Source of the DNA: Bacteroidales bacterium
GTDB taxonomy: Bacteria; Bacteroidota; Bacteroidia; Bacteroidales; F082
Direction: 5' to 3'
NCBI GenBank assembly: GCA_013141455.1
Contig: JABFQW010000007.1
Coordinates: 1 to 49,360 of the forward strand
DNA length: 49,360 bases
Below the pieces are notes generated by a model. The model did no database searches and had not been told where the DNA came from. It saw nothing but the letters and a program-made list of their open reading frames with translations. Made by a program: the position numbers and the translations under genes. Shown one piece after another: positions 9,436 to 17,698 of this stretch. Positions within the stretch are counted from its first letter, which is position 1; the number at the start of each line of letters is the position of its first letter.

Positions 9436-9444
9436 TTATTTGAC

Positions 9445-10782
9445 TTATTCGCCGACTTTTATTAGTTCGACTTCGAAAACTAAGGGTGAATAGGCCGGCA
9501 TATCCGGTCCTTTGTCATTGGAACCATAGGCTAATGACGAAGGAACAATCAAGGTGGCTTTTCCACCTGCCTTCATCAACAGTAGTGCTTCATCCCAACC
9601 CTTTATCACATTATTTCCTCCCAATTTAAAAGTGAAAGGTTGTCCAATCTCAACAGAAGATTGCAGTTTTTTGCCTTCGATCGAATATAAAGTATAGTGA
9701 ACAGTTACATTCATACCTGAATCCGGCTGAATACCACTGCCTTTTACCGATTCAATATAATATAAACCCGAAGCCAAAGGCGCAGCAGTGATATCGTGTT
9801 GTTTCAGATAACGCTGAATACGCAGTGGTTCTTCAATACGCGATTTCTCGGCAGCTGCTTCTGTAGCTTTTGCTTTCATGGTTCGCTCTTTTTCTACCTC
9901 AGCTACTGTCCTGATAGTAAGAAGTTCAATCTGATAAACCAAGGTAGTATAAGGTGCAACAACCTGGCCACGTCCTAAACTATCAAAGGCAAGATTTGAC
10001 GGCACAATTAATGTTTCTTTGCCACCTTTACGCAAATACCCTATGCCCTCATCAAATCCTTTCGTATCGAATGATTTGCCATATTCAACATCTACAGGAT
10101 TTTGTCCCTCGGTTGAGTATAATTCCATACCATCAACAGTCGAAATACTAAAATGTAATTGTAACATCTCACCGGTTTTTGGAAGACTTCCTGAACCAGC
10201 TTTATCTTCAATTACATACAAGCCTGATTCTTTGGGTTGAACTGTAATTTTCTTTTCTTCAAGATACTGATTCAATAACAATTTTTCCTGCTCTTTCATC
10301 ATTTTCAACATGGCTGATTGCTCGGCCATGATTTCCTGTTCCGATTGGATACCAACCAATTTAATATCGAAATACATAGGACTTCCCGGGACAACAAATT
10401 CAGGTAATACTTCAAGTCCGGCCGTTACCATAAAAAATGAATCGGCAGGGAAAGCAACAGAAACGGAATCTCCTATATTTAATTGTGAAAGCGCCCCGTA
10501 TAAATCACCCTTGAATGTTGGTTCCATGACAGGGAAACGCAAGGGCTCAGGTAGTTTTGCACTTTCAAACAATACAGTATCTTCCAAACGGTAGTTCATC
10601 TTTACTGTTACAACAGAATTTATTGCAGGTTTCGATGATTCTTCAGCCTTAAAATGGTATTTTATATTTACTCCATTTTCGGTTGTCTTGAAACCTGGAT
10701 ATTTGTTATTACCACATGACGTGATAATGAATAGGGATAATCCGAGTACTACTCCTGATTTAATCGGTTCAAATAATTTCAT
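9445..10782 (-). CDS. Multi-domain FKBP-type peptidyl-prolyl isomerase lipoprotein
   Basis: A 445-residue lipoprotein: signal peptide with lipobox ending at FIITSC (Cys about 23). Three FKBP-like units can be seen: a degenerate one at about 30-145, one at about 170-290 (GEMLQLHFSISTVDG ... GFDEGIGYLRKGGKETLIVPSNLAFDS) and the best one at about 325-445 (MNVTVHYTLYSIEGK ... GWDEALLLMKAGGKATLIVPSSLAYGS). It would assist folding of secreted or outer-membrane proteins on the periplasmic side. It is last of a four-gene - strand operon, 5 nt after the previous FKBP gene. Activity of the first unit is doubtful. Confidence 0.9.
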   Translation of the reverse strand: MKLFEPIKSGVVLGLSLFIITSCGNNKYPGFKTTENGVNIKYHFKAEESSKPAINSVVTVKMNYRLEDTVLFESAKLPEPLRFPVMEPTFKGDLYGALSQLNIGDSVSVAFPADSFFMVTAGLEVLPEFVVPGSPMYFDIKLVGIQSEQEIMAEQSAMLKMMKEQEKLLLNQYLEEKKITVQPKESGLYVIEDKAGSGSLPKTGEMLQLHFSISTVDGMELYSTEGQNPVDVEYGKSFDTKGFDEGIGYLRKGGKETLIVPSNLAFDSLGRGQVVAPYTTLVYQIELLTIRTVAEVEKERTMKAKATEAAAEKSRIEEPLRIQRYLKQHDITAAPLASGLYYIESVKGSGIQPDSGMNVTVHYTLYSIEGKKLQSSVEIGQPFTFKLGGNNVIKGWDEALLLMKAGGKATLIVPSSLAYGSNDKGPDMPAYSPLVFEVELIKVGE

Positions 10783-10787
10783 TATAA

Positions 10788-11660
10788 CTATTTTAAAATA
10801 TCTACAAGTTCAACTTCAAACACCAACGGTGTATAAGGAGGAATACTGCCTGCACCACGCTCGCCATAAGCTAAACCAGCCGGAATGACAAGTTTTGCTT
10901 TTGCTCCTTTGTTCATGAGCATGATACCTTCGTCCCATCCTTTGATCACCTGACCCTGTCCTACGACAAATTCGAGTGGTTTATTCCGGTCGAGCGAAGA
11001 ATCAAATTTAGTACCATCGGTGAAAGTACCTGTATAATGCACGCTCACTTTTTGACCAGCTTTTGCTATTTCACCTTTTCCTTTTACTGTTTCAATGTAA
11101 TAGAGTCCGCTTGCGGTTGGTTGAACGGTAATGTTTTCTTTTGCAATATAATCTTTCAATATTTGTTCACCTTTACCACTAAGCAGGGCCAATTCAGCTT
11201 TTTTCTGGGCTTCGAACTCTTCAGGAGAAGCAACGTTGAGTAACTTAACATCAAATCGGACAACATCATTCAATTTTACGAATTTAGGTAATGCACGTGC
11301 CTTGAACATTTTCAAAAATATAGAATCAGCATTACATTTAAAACTTGCCGAATCGCCTCTGTGAAGCATAGCTAAACCTTCATAAAAATCACCTTTAAAG
11401 GTAGGTTTAACAATTGGAAACTGAATAGGCTGATGAATTTTCTCACTATTGAATAACAAAGAATCATGAATATAATACTTCATCGAAATAGTGATGATAT
11501 CTGATTCTTTGGCAGCTTTAGCGGTATCACTCGACACATGAAATTTATATTTCAAGCCTGAGTCATTTGTTTTAAACCCTTCAGAATCGGTTTGACAATA
11601 AGTCAACATTGTGCCGGTTATCACCAGGGCACTTACACTGATAAAACTTTTTAATCTCAT
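10788..11660 (-). CDS. FKBP-type peptidyl-prolyl isomerase lipoprotein
   Basis: A 290-residue protein with a lipoprotein signal (MLTYC lipobox, Cys about 22). Residues about 30-165 resemble a degenerate FKBP domain, and about 200-290 form a canonical one: VSVHYTGTFTDGTKFDSS, FVVGQGQVIKGWDEG, LVIPAGLAYGERGAGSIPPYTPLVFEVELVDI. The aromatic pocket and the AYGERG/IPP loop are intact, so this is the most clearly active isomerase of the three. Start at ATG; 15 nt after the small FKBP gene. Confidence 0.92.
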   Translation of the reverse strand: MRLKSFISVSALVITGTMLTYCQTDSEGFKTNDSGLKYKFHVSSDTAKAAKESDIITISMKYYIHDSLLFNSEKIHQPIQFPIVKPTFKGDFYEGLAMLHRGDSASFKCNADSIFLKMFKARALPKFVKLNDVVRFDVKLLNVASPEEFEAQKKAELALLSGKGEQILKDYIAKENITVQPTASGLYYIETVKGKGEIAKAGQKVSVHYTGTFTDGTKFDSSLDRNKPLEFVVGQGQVIKGWDEGIMLMNKGAKAKLVIPAGLAYGERGAGSIPPYTPLVFEVELVDILK

Positions 11661-11675
11661 AGTTTTTATTTGTAA

Positions 11676-12206
11676 TTATTGTAAATTGATGATTTCTATT
11701 TCGTATATCAAAACTGAACGTGGAGGTATTCTTTTAGAATCGCCTAATAAACCATAAGCGAGATGCGAAGGTAAAATAAATTTGGCTTTATCGTGAAGGC
11801 CAATTAACAATATCCCTTCTTCAATTCCGGCTGGAATGCCTCCTTTACCAACCTGAAATTCCAACAATCCATCTTTTTCAGAATCGTAAACAACCTCTCC
11901 GTTTATGAGCTTTACGATGTATTTTGCACTGACAATATTCCCATAAACAGCTTTTTTATCTGATTTTTTATCCTCAACAAAGTAAAGCAATCCTGTACCC
12001 GTTGAATTCATATTCCACTTATATCGATGAATTAAATCATCTATATCCTCTTTTTCGGTACGTGTCAGATATTTATTTGTCTTTATGAGTGGTTCTTTAA
12101 GTTCTTTTACTGTAATTGTGCCAGGCTCATTTGGTTTCGTCTCCTCATGGCAGCCTCCCATCGAAAGGACACAGATGATGAATAAATATCTTAATAATGA
12201 ATTCAT
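11676..12206 (-). CDS. Small FKBP lipoprotein, GldI-like
   Basis: A lipoprotein of 176 residues with one FKBP domain. I start it at the ATG whose first base is 12206 (MNSLLRYLFI...), because the longer reading begins at a TTG overlapping the upstream gene. The lipobox is LSMGGC. The C-terminal part (KYIVKLINGEVVYDS, GIPAGIEEGILLIG, FILPSHLAYGLLGDSKRIPPRSVLIYEIEII) is an FKBP fold with a substituted pocket. The neighbours DHH phosphoesterase and ndk are those found around gldI (a gliding/T9SS-associated isomerase) in Flavobacteriia, so a GldI-like role is inferred, not proven. Confidence 0.85.
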   Translation of the reverse strand: MNSLLRYLFIICVLSMGGCHEETKPNEPGTITVKELKEPLIKTNKYLTRTEKEDIDDLIHRYKWNMNSTGTGLLYFVEDKKSDKKAVYGNIVSAKYIVKLINGEVVYDSEKDGLLEFQVGKGGIPAGIEEGILLIGLHDKAKFILPSHLAYGLLGDSKRIPPRSVLIYEIEIINLQ

Positions 12207-12216
12207 TTTAAGTCTA

Positions 12217-13242
12217 TTAACCTTCAATCAATATCTCCTTCTCAAATTCGGGAAGAAAATTTAAAATATAATCGATTGTCTGCTGTAATGATGTATAAGT
12301 TTTTCCACCGGCAGCATTCAGATGTCCTCCCCCGTTCAGGTATTTACGGGCCATATCATTCACTGATATTGACCCTTTGGATCGCAATGATAAATGAATA
12401 TAGTCTTTACGTTCGGTGATCAGAATCGAAAGCCGAATCGAATCAATCGAAAGAGGCAGATTAACTATTCCTTCGGTATCGCCAATCTGATAATCAAAGT
12501 TGAGTAAATCCTGCTTGTCTAAAGCAATGATTGCGGTCTGATATTTTTCAATAATCTGTAACTTATCGTTAATTGAAAAACCCATCAGGCGCAACCTGTT
12601 TTCAGTCATCGAATTATATACTTTGGAATGAACATCAGCAGCATCAAGGCCAGCATCGATCAATCTGGCAATTGCAATGAAGGTACTTGAATTTCCAATA
12701 CCATGACTAAATGATCCGGTGTCGGTCATTATCCCTGTAAATAAACATGTTGCCATGTTTTTGTCGATCAGATTTTCAACGTTTAAACCTTGAAAAAATT
12801 GATAAATCAATTCCGATGTACTCGAGATGTTAATATCACAAAAATGCAGATCGAATGACTCTAACTCGGGTTCACGATGATGATCAATTAAAACGAAGAT
12901 AGCTTTCGATTGCTTTAAAAATCCATGAATGCTACCCGAACGTTGGATTGCGTTAAAATCGAGACAAAAAATCACTTCTGCATTTTCGATGCATGATTTA
13001 GCTTCAGCAGGATTTGATTCATGAATGATGATGCGATTTGCTTCAGGTAACCAGCTTAAAAACGATGGAAATGAGTTTGCAACAACCAATTCGACGCTAT
13101 GCCCCAATTTCTGAAGCATGAATAAAAGCGATAAGGAGGAACCAATAGCATCACCATCCGGATTCGTGTGGGTGGTGATAACGATCCTTCTGCTATCAGA
13201 CAAAATCTTGTTGATGGAGTTAACAAACTCAGAATCAATCAT
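12217..13242 (-). CDS. nrnA: DHH/DHHA1 phosphoesterase, NrnA type
   Basis: A 341-residue NrnA-family enzyme (bifunctional oligoribonuclease / pAp phosphatase). All motifs are present: THTNPDGDAIG (His25, Asp29, Asp31), CLDFNAIQRSG (Asp95), LIDHH (Asp120, His121, His122), TDTGSF (Asp174) for Mn binding, and the DHHA1 substrate loop GGGHLNAAGG (about 304-313). It would degrade nano-RNAs of 2-5 nt and/or dephosphorylate pAp in the cytoplasm. It is first of the - strand operon, 10 nt ahead of the GldI-like gene. Confidence 0.93.
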   Translation of the reverse strand: MIDSEFVNSINKILSDSRRIVITTHTNPDGDAIGSSLSLLFMLQKLGHSVELVVANSFPSFLSWLPEANRIIIHESNPAEAKSCIENAEVIFCLDFNAIQRSGSIHGFLKQSKAIFVLIDHHREPELESFDLHFCDINISSTSELIYQFFQGLNVENLIDKNMATCLFTGIMTDTGSFSHGIGNSSTFIAIARLIDAGLDAADVHSKVYNSMTENRLRLMGFSINDKLQIIEKYQTAIIALDKQDLLNFDYQIGDTEGIVNLPLSIDSIRLSILITERKDYIHLSLRSKGSISVNDMARKYLNGGGHLNAAGGKTYTSLQQTIDYILNFLPEFEKEILIEG

Positions 13243-13657
13243 TCAAATGAATTTTATAAAACGAAAGGCAAAATTAGTCAAATATCCATTGTTTGAAAAT
13301 GTTGGGACAGAATTAACCAACAGGCAGAATGTAATATTGAGTGATTAAATAAAATAACGCATGACAAATAATATTATATCTTTGATTATCATGTATTTAT
13401 ATAGCATATTTTTCAATTGGTCTCAGATATTTTGGTAAACCGTGATATGTTAAAAAAACTTAATGTGTTTCGTCACGCTAAGGGAAAGCCATAATATTTG
13501 TGAAGAAAATACAGTAGTGTTTCAAAATAATTTATTGAAAATCAATCTTCTATTCAATAAATGACAGAAAACCGGTTTTGCAATCTGGTTTATGAGATAC
13601 GCTGATTACTTATTTATAAAGAGGTATTCACTATTTTTGCAAAAAAATAAACACTCT
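13243..13657. other. Divergent intergenic region between nrnA and ndk
   Basis: An AT-rich spacer with no credible gene. On the - strand, TAATTTTG (complement of 13269-13276) fits a -7 box for nrnA, though no good -33 box is seen. On the + strand the ndk promoter lies at its right end. A short in-frame extension of ndk upstream of 13658 is not supported by a ribosome site or by family length. Confidence 0.6.
13632..13639 (+). promoter_or_regulatory. Putative -7 box for ndk (TATTTTTG)
   Basis: TATTTTTG matches TAnnTTTG and ends 18 nt before the ndk ATG, leaving a short leader. No exact TTTG is found at the ideal upstream distance, so the call rests on the -7 box and position alone. Confidence 0.45.
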
Positions 13658-14077
13658 ATGAACGGAAACATCACATTTACAATGATCAAACCAGCTGCTG
13701 TTGCAGACGGTCACTCAGGCGCAATATTGGCTAAAATTCAAGAAGGCGGATTTACTATCAAGGCGTTGAAAATGCTCAAAATCACTACTGAACAAGCACA
13801 GGCATTTTACGCTGTACATGAAGCACGGCCATTTTTTAATAGTTTGGTAGCTTCAATGACATCAGGCCCTATCGTAGCAGCTGTATTAGAAAAGGAAAAT
13901 GCAATTTTGGCTTATCGTGAATATATCGGTGCTACCAATCCAGCTGACGCTGCAGAAGGATCAATCAGAAAACTTTACGGTAAATCGATCGAATCGAATG
14001 CTGTTCACGGATCGGATAGTGATGAAAATGCTTTGATTGAAGCCGACTTCTTTTTTAGCAAACTCGAAAGGGCTTAA
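13658..14077 (+). CDS. ndk: Nucleoside diphosphate kinase
   Basis: The protein has 139 residues from the ATG at 13658, the usual length for this family; the upstream in-frame extension is rejected for that reason. It transfers the gamma phosphate of ATP to NDPs through a phospho-histidine: His117 in the signature NAVHGSDS. The N-terminal [10 protein letters not shown] and the [10 protein letters not shown] segment are also conserved. Its stop codon overlaps that of the convergent XRE gene (14074-14077), so the two transcripts meet tail to tail without spacer. Confidence 0.97.
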   Translation: MNGNITFTMIKPAAVADGHSGAILAKIQEGGFTIKALKMLKITTEQAQAFYAVHEARPFFNSLVASMTSGPIVAAVLEKENAILAYREYIGATNPADAAEGSIRKLYGKSIESNAVHGSDSDENALIEADFFFSKLERA

Positions 14078-14544
14078 TGCCTGGATGGTTCAAAGGAATC
14101 GAACGTATTATCATCAAATAATGTTATCAACCTGATTATTTTCTTAGGTTGAGTAGTTAAGAAAGCCTCTTCATTCGATGAAGGGGCTTTTTTATTGGCA
14201 TGATGCTCTTCAAATATGCCGGTGATAGACTCATTCACCGGTTCAACTACTTTCTTCATTGGTGTTTCGACTACCGGAGTATTCTCTGCGAATAAATCAG
14301 GGACAAATGCTGATTTTGTTTCTTTCACCGTAATAAGTCCGGTTGCAGGTCCTTTACCCAAAATCAGCCATTCTAAGTTAAACTCAGGATAAGTCTCCTT
14401 AATCTTCATTATAAAATCAAGGCTCGGATTGTTACGTCCGGATAGAATGTGTGAAATTCCTGAACGCTGTACATTTAACTCATCTGCAAATTGGGTGGCA
14501 GTAATGTTTTTTGTCTTTAAAATTTGTGCAATACGATCTTTCAT
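14074..14544 (-). CDS. XRE-family transcriptional regulator
   Basis: A 156-residue regulator with an N-terminal Cro/CI-type helix-turn-helix: [29 protein letters not shown] at about residues 8-36, followed by the typical Bacteroidetes extension ending in [11 protein letters not shown]. The remaining 85 residues are low-complexity and charged ([15 protein letters not shown]), of no known fold, perhaps a dimerisation or tail segment. It faces a divergent kinase/regulator pair across a spacer rich in TTAC-N4-GTAA palindromes, its likely operators. No peptidase (S24) domain is present, so it is not a LexA-like cleavable repressor. Confidence 0.9.
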   Translation of the reverse strand: MKDRIAQILKTKNITATQFADELNVQRSGISHILSGRNNPSLDFIMKIKETYPEFNLEWLILGKGPATGLITVKETKSAFVPDLFAENTPVVETPMKKVVEPVNESITGIFEEHHANKKAPSSNEEAFLTTQPKKIIRLITLFDDNTFDSFEPSRH

Positions 14545-15109
14545 ACTGATGAAATTTTTTCCGAATTAATAAATGGCTCTATCAAAACTATTTTACAAAA
14601 GTAACAATTAATAAATTACATACATAACAAGTTAAAAGTTACATACGTAACTAATTAATGAATTAGTATTGTTTTGATTTATTAATTTAAATAAATTACA
14701 TAATATACAGTCATTCAATACTATATAAATTGAAAGTATATTTACTAATTATCTATAGAAATCATCCGATTAATTGGATAAATTGTTCATATAAAACAGT
14801 TATATCCTCTGAATATGAATCTAATACATTGATTATTTTCAAATTTTCCGTATATTCACTTGATTAACTATTCGATAAGTTATTTGTAAATGTTTACCAA
14901 TGTAAATTGTTTTGTAACATACTGTAATTAAGTATATAAACTATATGTTGGTTTACATATGTAATGTATTCTTACATATGTTACGTGTGTAACATATTAC
15001 ATTTTGGTTTGAATTTTATCCCGGAAATTGAACAACGGGCAAAAGTATTTGGCTGAAATTTCGCATGAATCACTTTATTAATAACTTTGGTTGTAAATAT
15101 GCCAAGGAA
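14545..15109. promoter_or_regulatory. Operator-rich divergent regulatory region (TTAC-N4-GTAA palindromes)
   Basis: An AT-rich spacer with no gene. Perfect TTAC-N4-GTAA sites occur at 14593-14604, 14639-14650, 14894-14905, 14953-14964 and 14981-14992; imperfect ones at 14616-14627 and 14972-14983. The last perfect site extends to ATGTTAC-GTGT-GTAACAT (14978-14995). A -7-like box for the XRE gene (TAGTTTTG, complement of 14583-14590) lies next to the first site, so autoregulation is likely. The sites cluster at the two promoter-proximal ends, leaving about 240 nt without any in the middle. Confidence 0.75.
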
Positions 15110-16951
15110 ATGCAGTTATCAAAACCCCTATTCATAGTTATAATTTTTTTGTTGCAATTGAATTGTACCTTGCTGATGGCTCAAATTGAAACCGACAGTC
15201 TGGATTTGAAATTAGGTGCTGCAAAAAATGATAGCCTTCGCGAAAGGCTGTTATTGGATTTTATTGAATTTCATTATCGAAATGAACCTGAAAGATGTGA
15301 GCGTCTGACAGAGCAATTAATTGAACTTTCGAAGGATAATGGAGATTCAAGCAATTTAGCATACGCTTATAGTTTTGCAGGCGTAATCAATAAAAATAAA
15401 GGAGAATATTCGAAAGCCCTGGAATTTCATTTTAAATCGGAGCAAATAAACCTGAAAAGTGAAAACAAAAAGGCATTGGCAACCAATTATAATGACATAG
15501 GGATCATATATAAGACCTTAGGTGAATACGATAAAGCCCTTGACTACTATAAAAAGTCGAATGCTATTGCCATTGATTTAGGGTATAAACGTGCTATTGT
15601 AATGACTTACAATAATATAGGTACTATTTATGAAGCAAAATCAGATTATGACAATGCGGTAAAATATTTCGAATTGACGTATGCGAAAGCCATAGAATTT
15701 GATGTACTTCAGGGGCAGGCTATCGCATTGAGTAATTTGGGTGAAATTTCGGGAACTAAGGGTGATGATAACTTAGCCAGGTCTTATTTCAAAAAAGCAT
15801 TAATTATTGATCATAATACCAAAGATAAATTTGGTCAAACCATTTCGATGATGAATATTGCCGGAACATTTTTTAAAATGGGTCCACCTGATAGCGCATT
15901 ATTCTATTTGGCAAAGGCTGAATCGAATGCAAAAGAATTGAATGCCAAGCAACAATTAATCAGTATTTATAACGGTATATCAGATACTTATGAAAAAACA
16001 GGCGATTACCATAATGCACTCAAAGCAAGAGCATTGTTTGCCCGGTATCAGGATTCGTTATATAATGAAACCAAGGCGAAGCAACTCGTTGATGCTGAAA
16101 CAAAGTACGCTGCCCTGAAAAAGGATCGGGAGATCGAAAACCTGCGTAATGAGCAAGTGATTGCAGAAGTAAAACAAAAACAATATCAATCGGAACGTAT
16201 TGCCTGGATCAGCCTGTTTGTCATGGGAATAATTACGTTGTACTTTTTATATAAGCGCCACAGACTCAAGCAAACTGAGGAATTCAGTAAAAAATTATTG
16301 CTACAAAAGGAATCCTACTTAAAGGCAATTGTTGAAACCCAGGAAGAGGAGCGTAAGCGAATTGCAAAAGACCTGCACGATGGTGTTGGTCAATCGCTTT
16401 CAGGAATAAAACTTGCTATGGTAAGTATTGTTTCAAGTATGCCGGCTACATATAGTAATGAAAAACACAAGTTGACCGAACTCTCTCAAATTGTTGATAA
16501 TACATGTATCGAAGTAAGGTCAATCTCACACCAGATGATGCCAAGGTTGCTTCAGGAAGACGGATTGATACCATCTATTGCCGATATGTTGGATAAATCA
16601 TTCAAACTATCTAACATTGAATACAATTTCGAACATTACGGTATGGAGAGGCGCCTGAAAGAAAATATTGAAATCGGTGTTTACCGAATTTGTCAGGAGT
16701 TGATTAACAATATTATCAAGCATTCCGGTGCAACGAATGTTAATGTTCAATTATTCAGGAATGGTAAAATCATGGTGCTTTTGGTTGAGGATAATGGGAA
16801 AGGATTTGAATTTCAAAATAAAAAGGAAAATGGAATAGGATTGTTGAATATTTCGAGCAGGGTTGAAACAATTCATGGTGAATTCAACCTCGAACCCAGT
16901 CCTCATAGTGGAACGCTTGCTACAATCAGAATTCCAATCGATACAATATGA
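15110..16951 (+). CDS. TPR-containing sensor histidine kinase (HisKA_3, NarX/DegS type)
   Basis: The protein has 613 residues from the ATG at 15110; an ATG 15 codons upstream is possible but the signal peptide (PLFIVIIFLLQLNCTLLMAQ) fits the shorter form. Periplasmic TPR repeats cover about 60-320 (AYSFAGVINKNKGEYSKALE, NYNDIGIIYKTLGEYDKALD, TYNNIGTIYEAKSDYDNAVK). A coiled coil, one membrane helix (about 365-381) and the HisKA_3 dimerisation domain follow, with phospho-acceptor His about 423 in KRIAKDLHDGVGQ. The HATPase has ELINNIIKHS, EDNGKGF and GIGLLNI. It overlaps the downstream regulator by 4 nt (ATGA), so the two form one system. Confidence 0.93.
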   Translation: MQLSKPLFIVIIFLLQLNCTLLMAQIETDSLDLKLGAAKNDSLRERLLLDFIEFHYRNEPERCERLTEQLIELSKDNGDSSNLAYAYSFAGVINKNKGEYSKALEFHFKSEQINLKSENKKALATNYNDIGIIYKTLGEYDKALDYYKKSNAIAIDLGYKRAIVMTYNNIGTIYEAKSDYDNAVKYFELTYAKAIEFDVLQGQAIALSNLGEISGTKGDDNLARSYFKKALIIDHNTKDKFGQTISMMNIAGTFFKMGPPDSALFYLAKAESNAKELNAKQQLISIYNGISDTYEKTGDYHNALKARALFARYQDSLYNETKAKQLVDAETKYAALKKDREIENLRNEQVIAEVKQKQYQSERIAWISLFVMGIITLYFLYKRHRLKQTEEFSKKLLLQKESYLKAIVETQEEERKRIAKDLHDGVGQSLSGIKLAMVSIVSSMPATYSNEKHKLTELSQIVDNTCIEVRSISHQMMPRLLQEDGLIPSIADMLDKSFKLSNIEYNFEHYGMERRLKENIEIGVYRICQELINNIIKHSGATNVNVQLFRNGKIMVLLVEDNGKGFEFQNKKENGIGLLNISSRVETIHGEFNLEPSPHSGTLATIRIPIDTI

Positions 16952-17592
16952 TAAAATTAATTATAGCCGACGACCACCAATTGGTTGTTGATGGCTTGCA
17001 GTCGATATTAAATCAATTATCTGGATTTAAAGTAATTACAACCGTTTCGAATGGGAAGGAGTTATTGAAAACCCTTGAGATTGTAGAACCGGATATTGTA
17101 TTACTCGATATTGATATGCCTGTACTTAATGGTATCGAAACATTGAAAGAGCTTAAAAAGCGCTATCCCCACATCAAAATAATTATACTTACAATGCATG
17201 AGGAAAAGAGTCTGGTAAAAAAAATGTCGGACCTCGGGGCAAATGGGTTTATATTTAAAAATGTGGATAAGGAAGAACTCATCAAAGCCCTGGAAAATGT
17301 CAATAACGGTATCCCCTATTTCTCAGTTTCATTACGTAATGAGTCAATAAACAATGATTTAGTAGCTGACGCCGGTTTATCTCATGATTATAAAAAAGGA
17401 CTTTTAACGGAACGGGAAATAGAGATTATTAAACTGATCGTTGAGGGATTATCAAATAAGGAGATTGCCGATAAACTATTCATTAGTCCGAGAACAGTTG
17501 ATACACACCGGACAAACCTTATGAAAAAATTAGAAGTGAATAATGTAGCCGGATTAGTCAGGTATGCTATCCGTAACGGTTTTATGCATTAG
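16948..17592 (+). CDS. NarL/FixJ-type response regulator (REC-LuxR HTH)
   Basis: A 214-residue response regulator. The receiver domain has IADDH, phospho-acceptor Asp54 (VLLDIDMP), TMHEE and the Lys of FIFKNVDKEEL. The C-terminal LuxR helix-turn-helix (about 145-210) has LTEREIEIIKLIVEGLSNKEIADKLFIS and RTVDTHRTNLMKKL. It is activated by the overlapping TPR kinase; target genes are not evident from the sequence. No clear terminator follows in the 106-nt gap to the convergent peptidase gene. Confidence 0.95.
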   Translation: MIKLIIADDHQLVVDGLQSILNQLSGFKVITTVSNGKELLKTLEIVEPDIVLLDIDMPVLNGIETLKELKKRYPHIKIIILTMHEEKSLVKKMSDLGANGFIFKNVDKEELIKALENVNNGIPYFSVSLRNESINNDLVADAGLSHDYKKGLLTEREIEIIKLIVEGLSNKEIADKLFISPRTVDTHRTNLMKKLEVNNVAGLVRYAIRNGFMH

Positions 17593-17698
17593 ATTGAGAC
17601 GCTCTCCGATTCGTGTGTAGTTTTACCGAAACCAAATCTTTTGAGAATATGATACCACCGATAAAACTGAATCCTGTGGCTAAGGAAAGTAACGAGCG

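Noticed and set aside
13592-13657. N-terminal extension of ndk
   Set aside because: It would add 22 residues not found in the family and would cover the predicted -7 promoter box.
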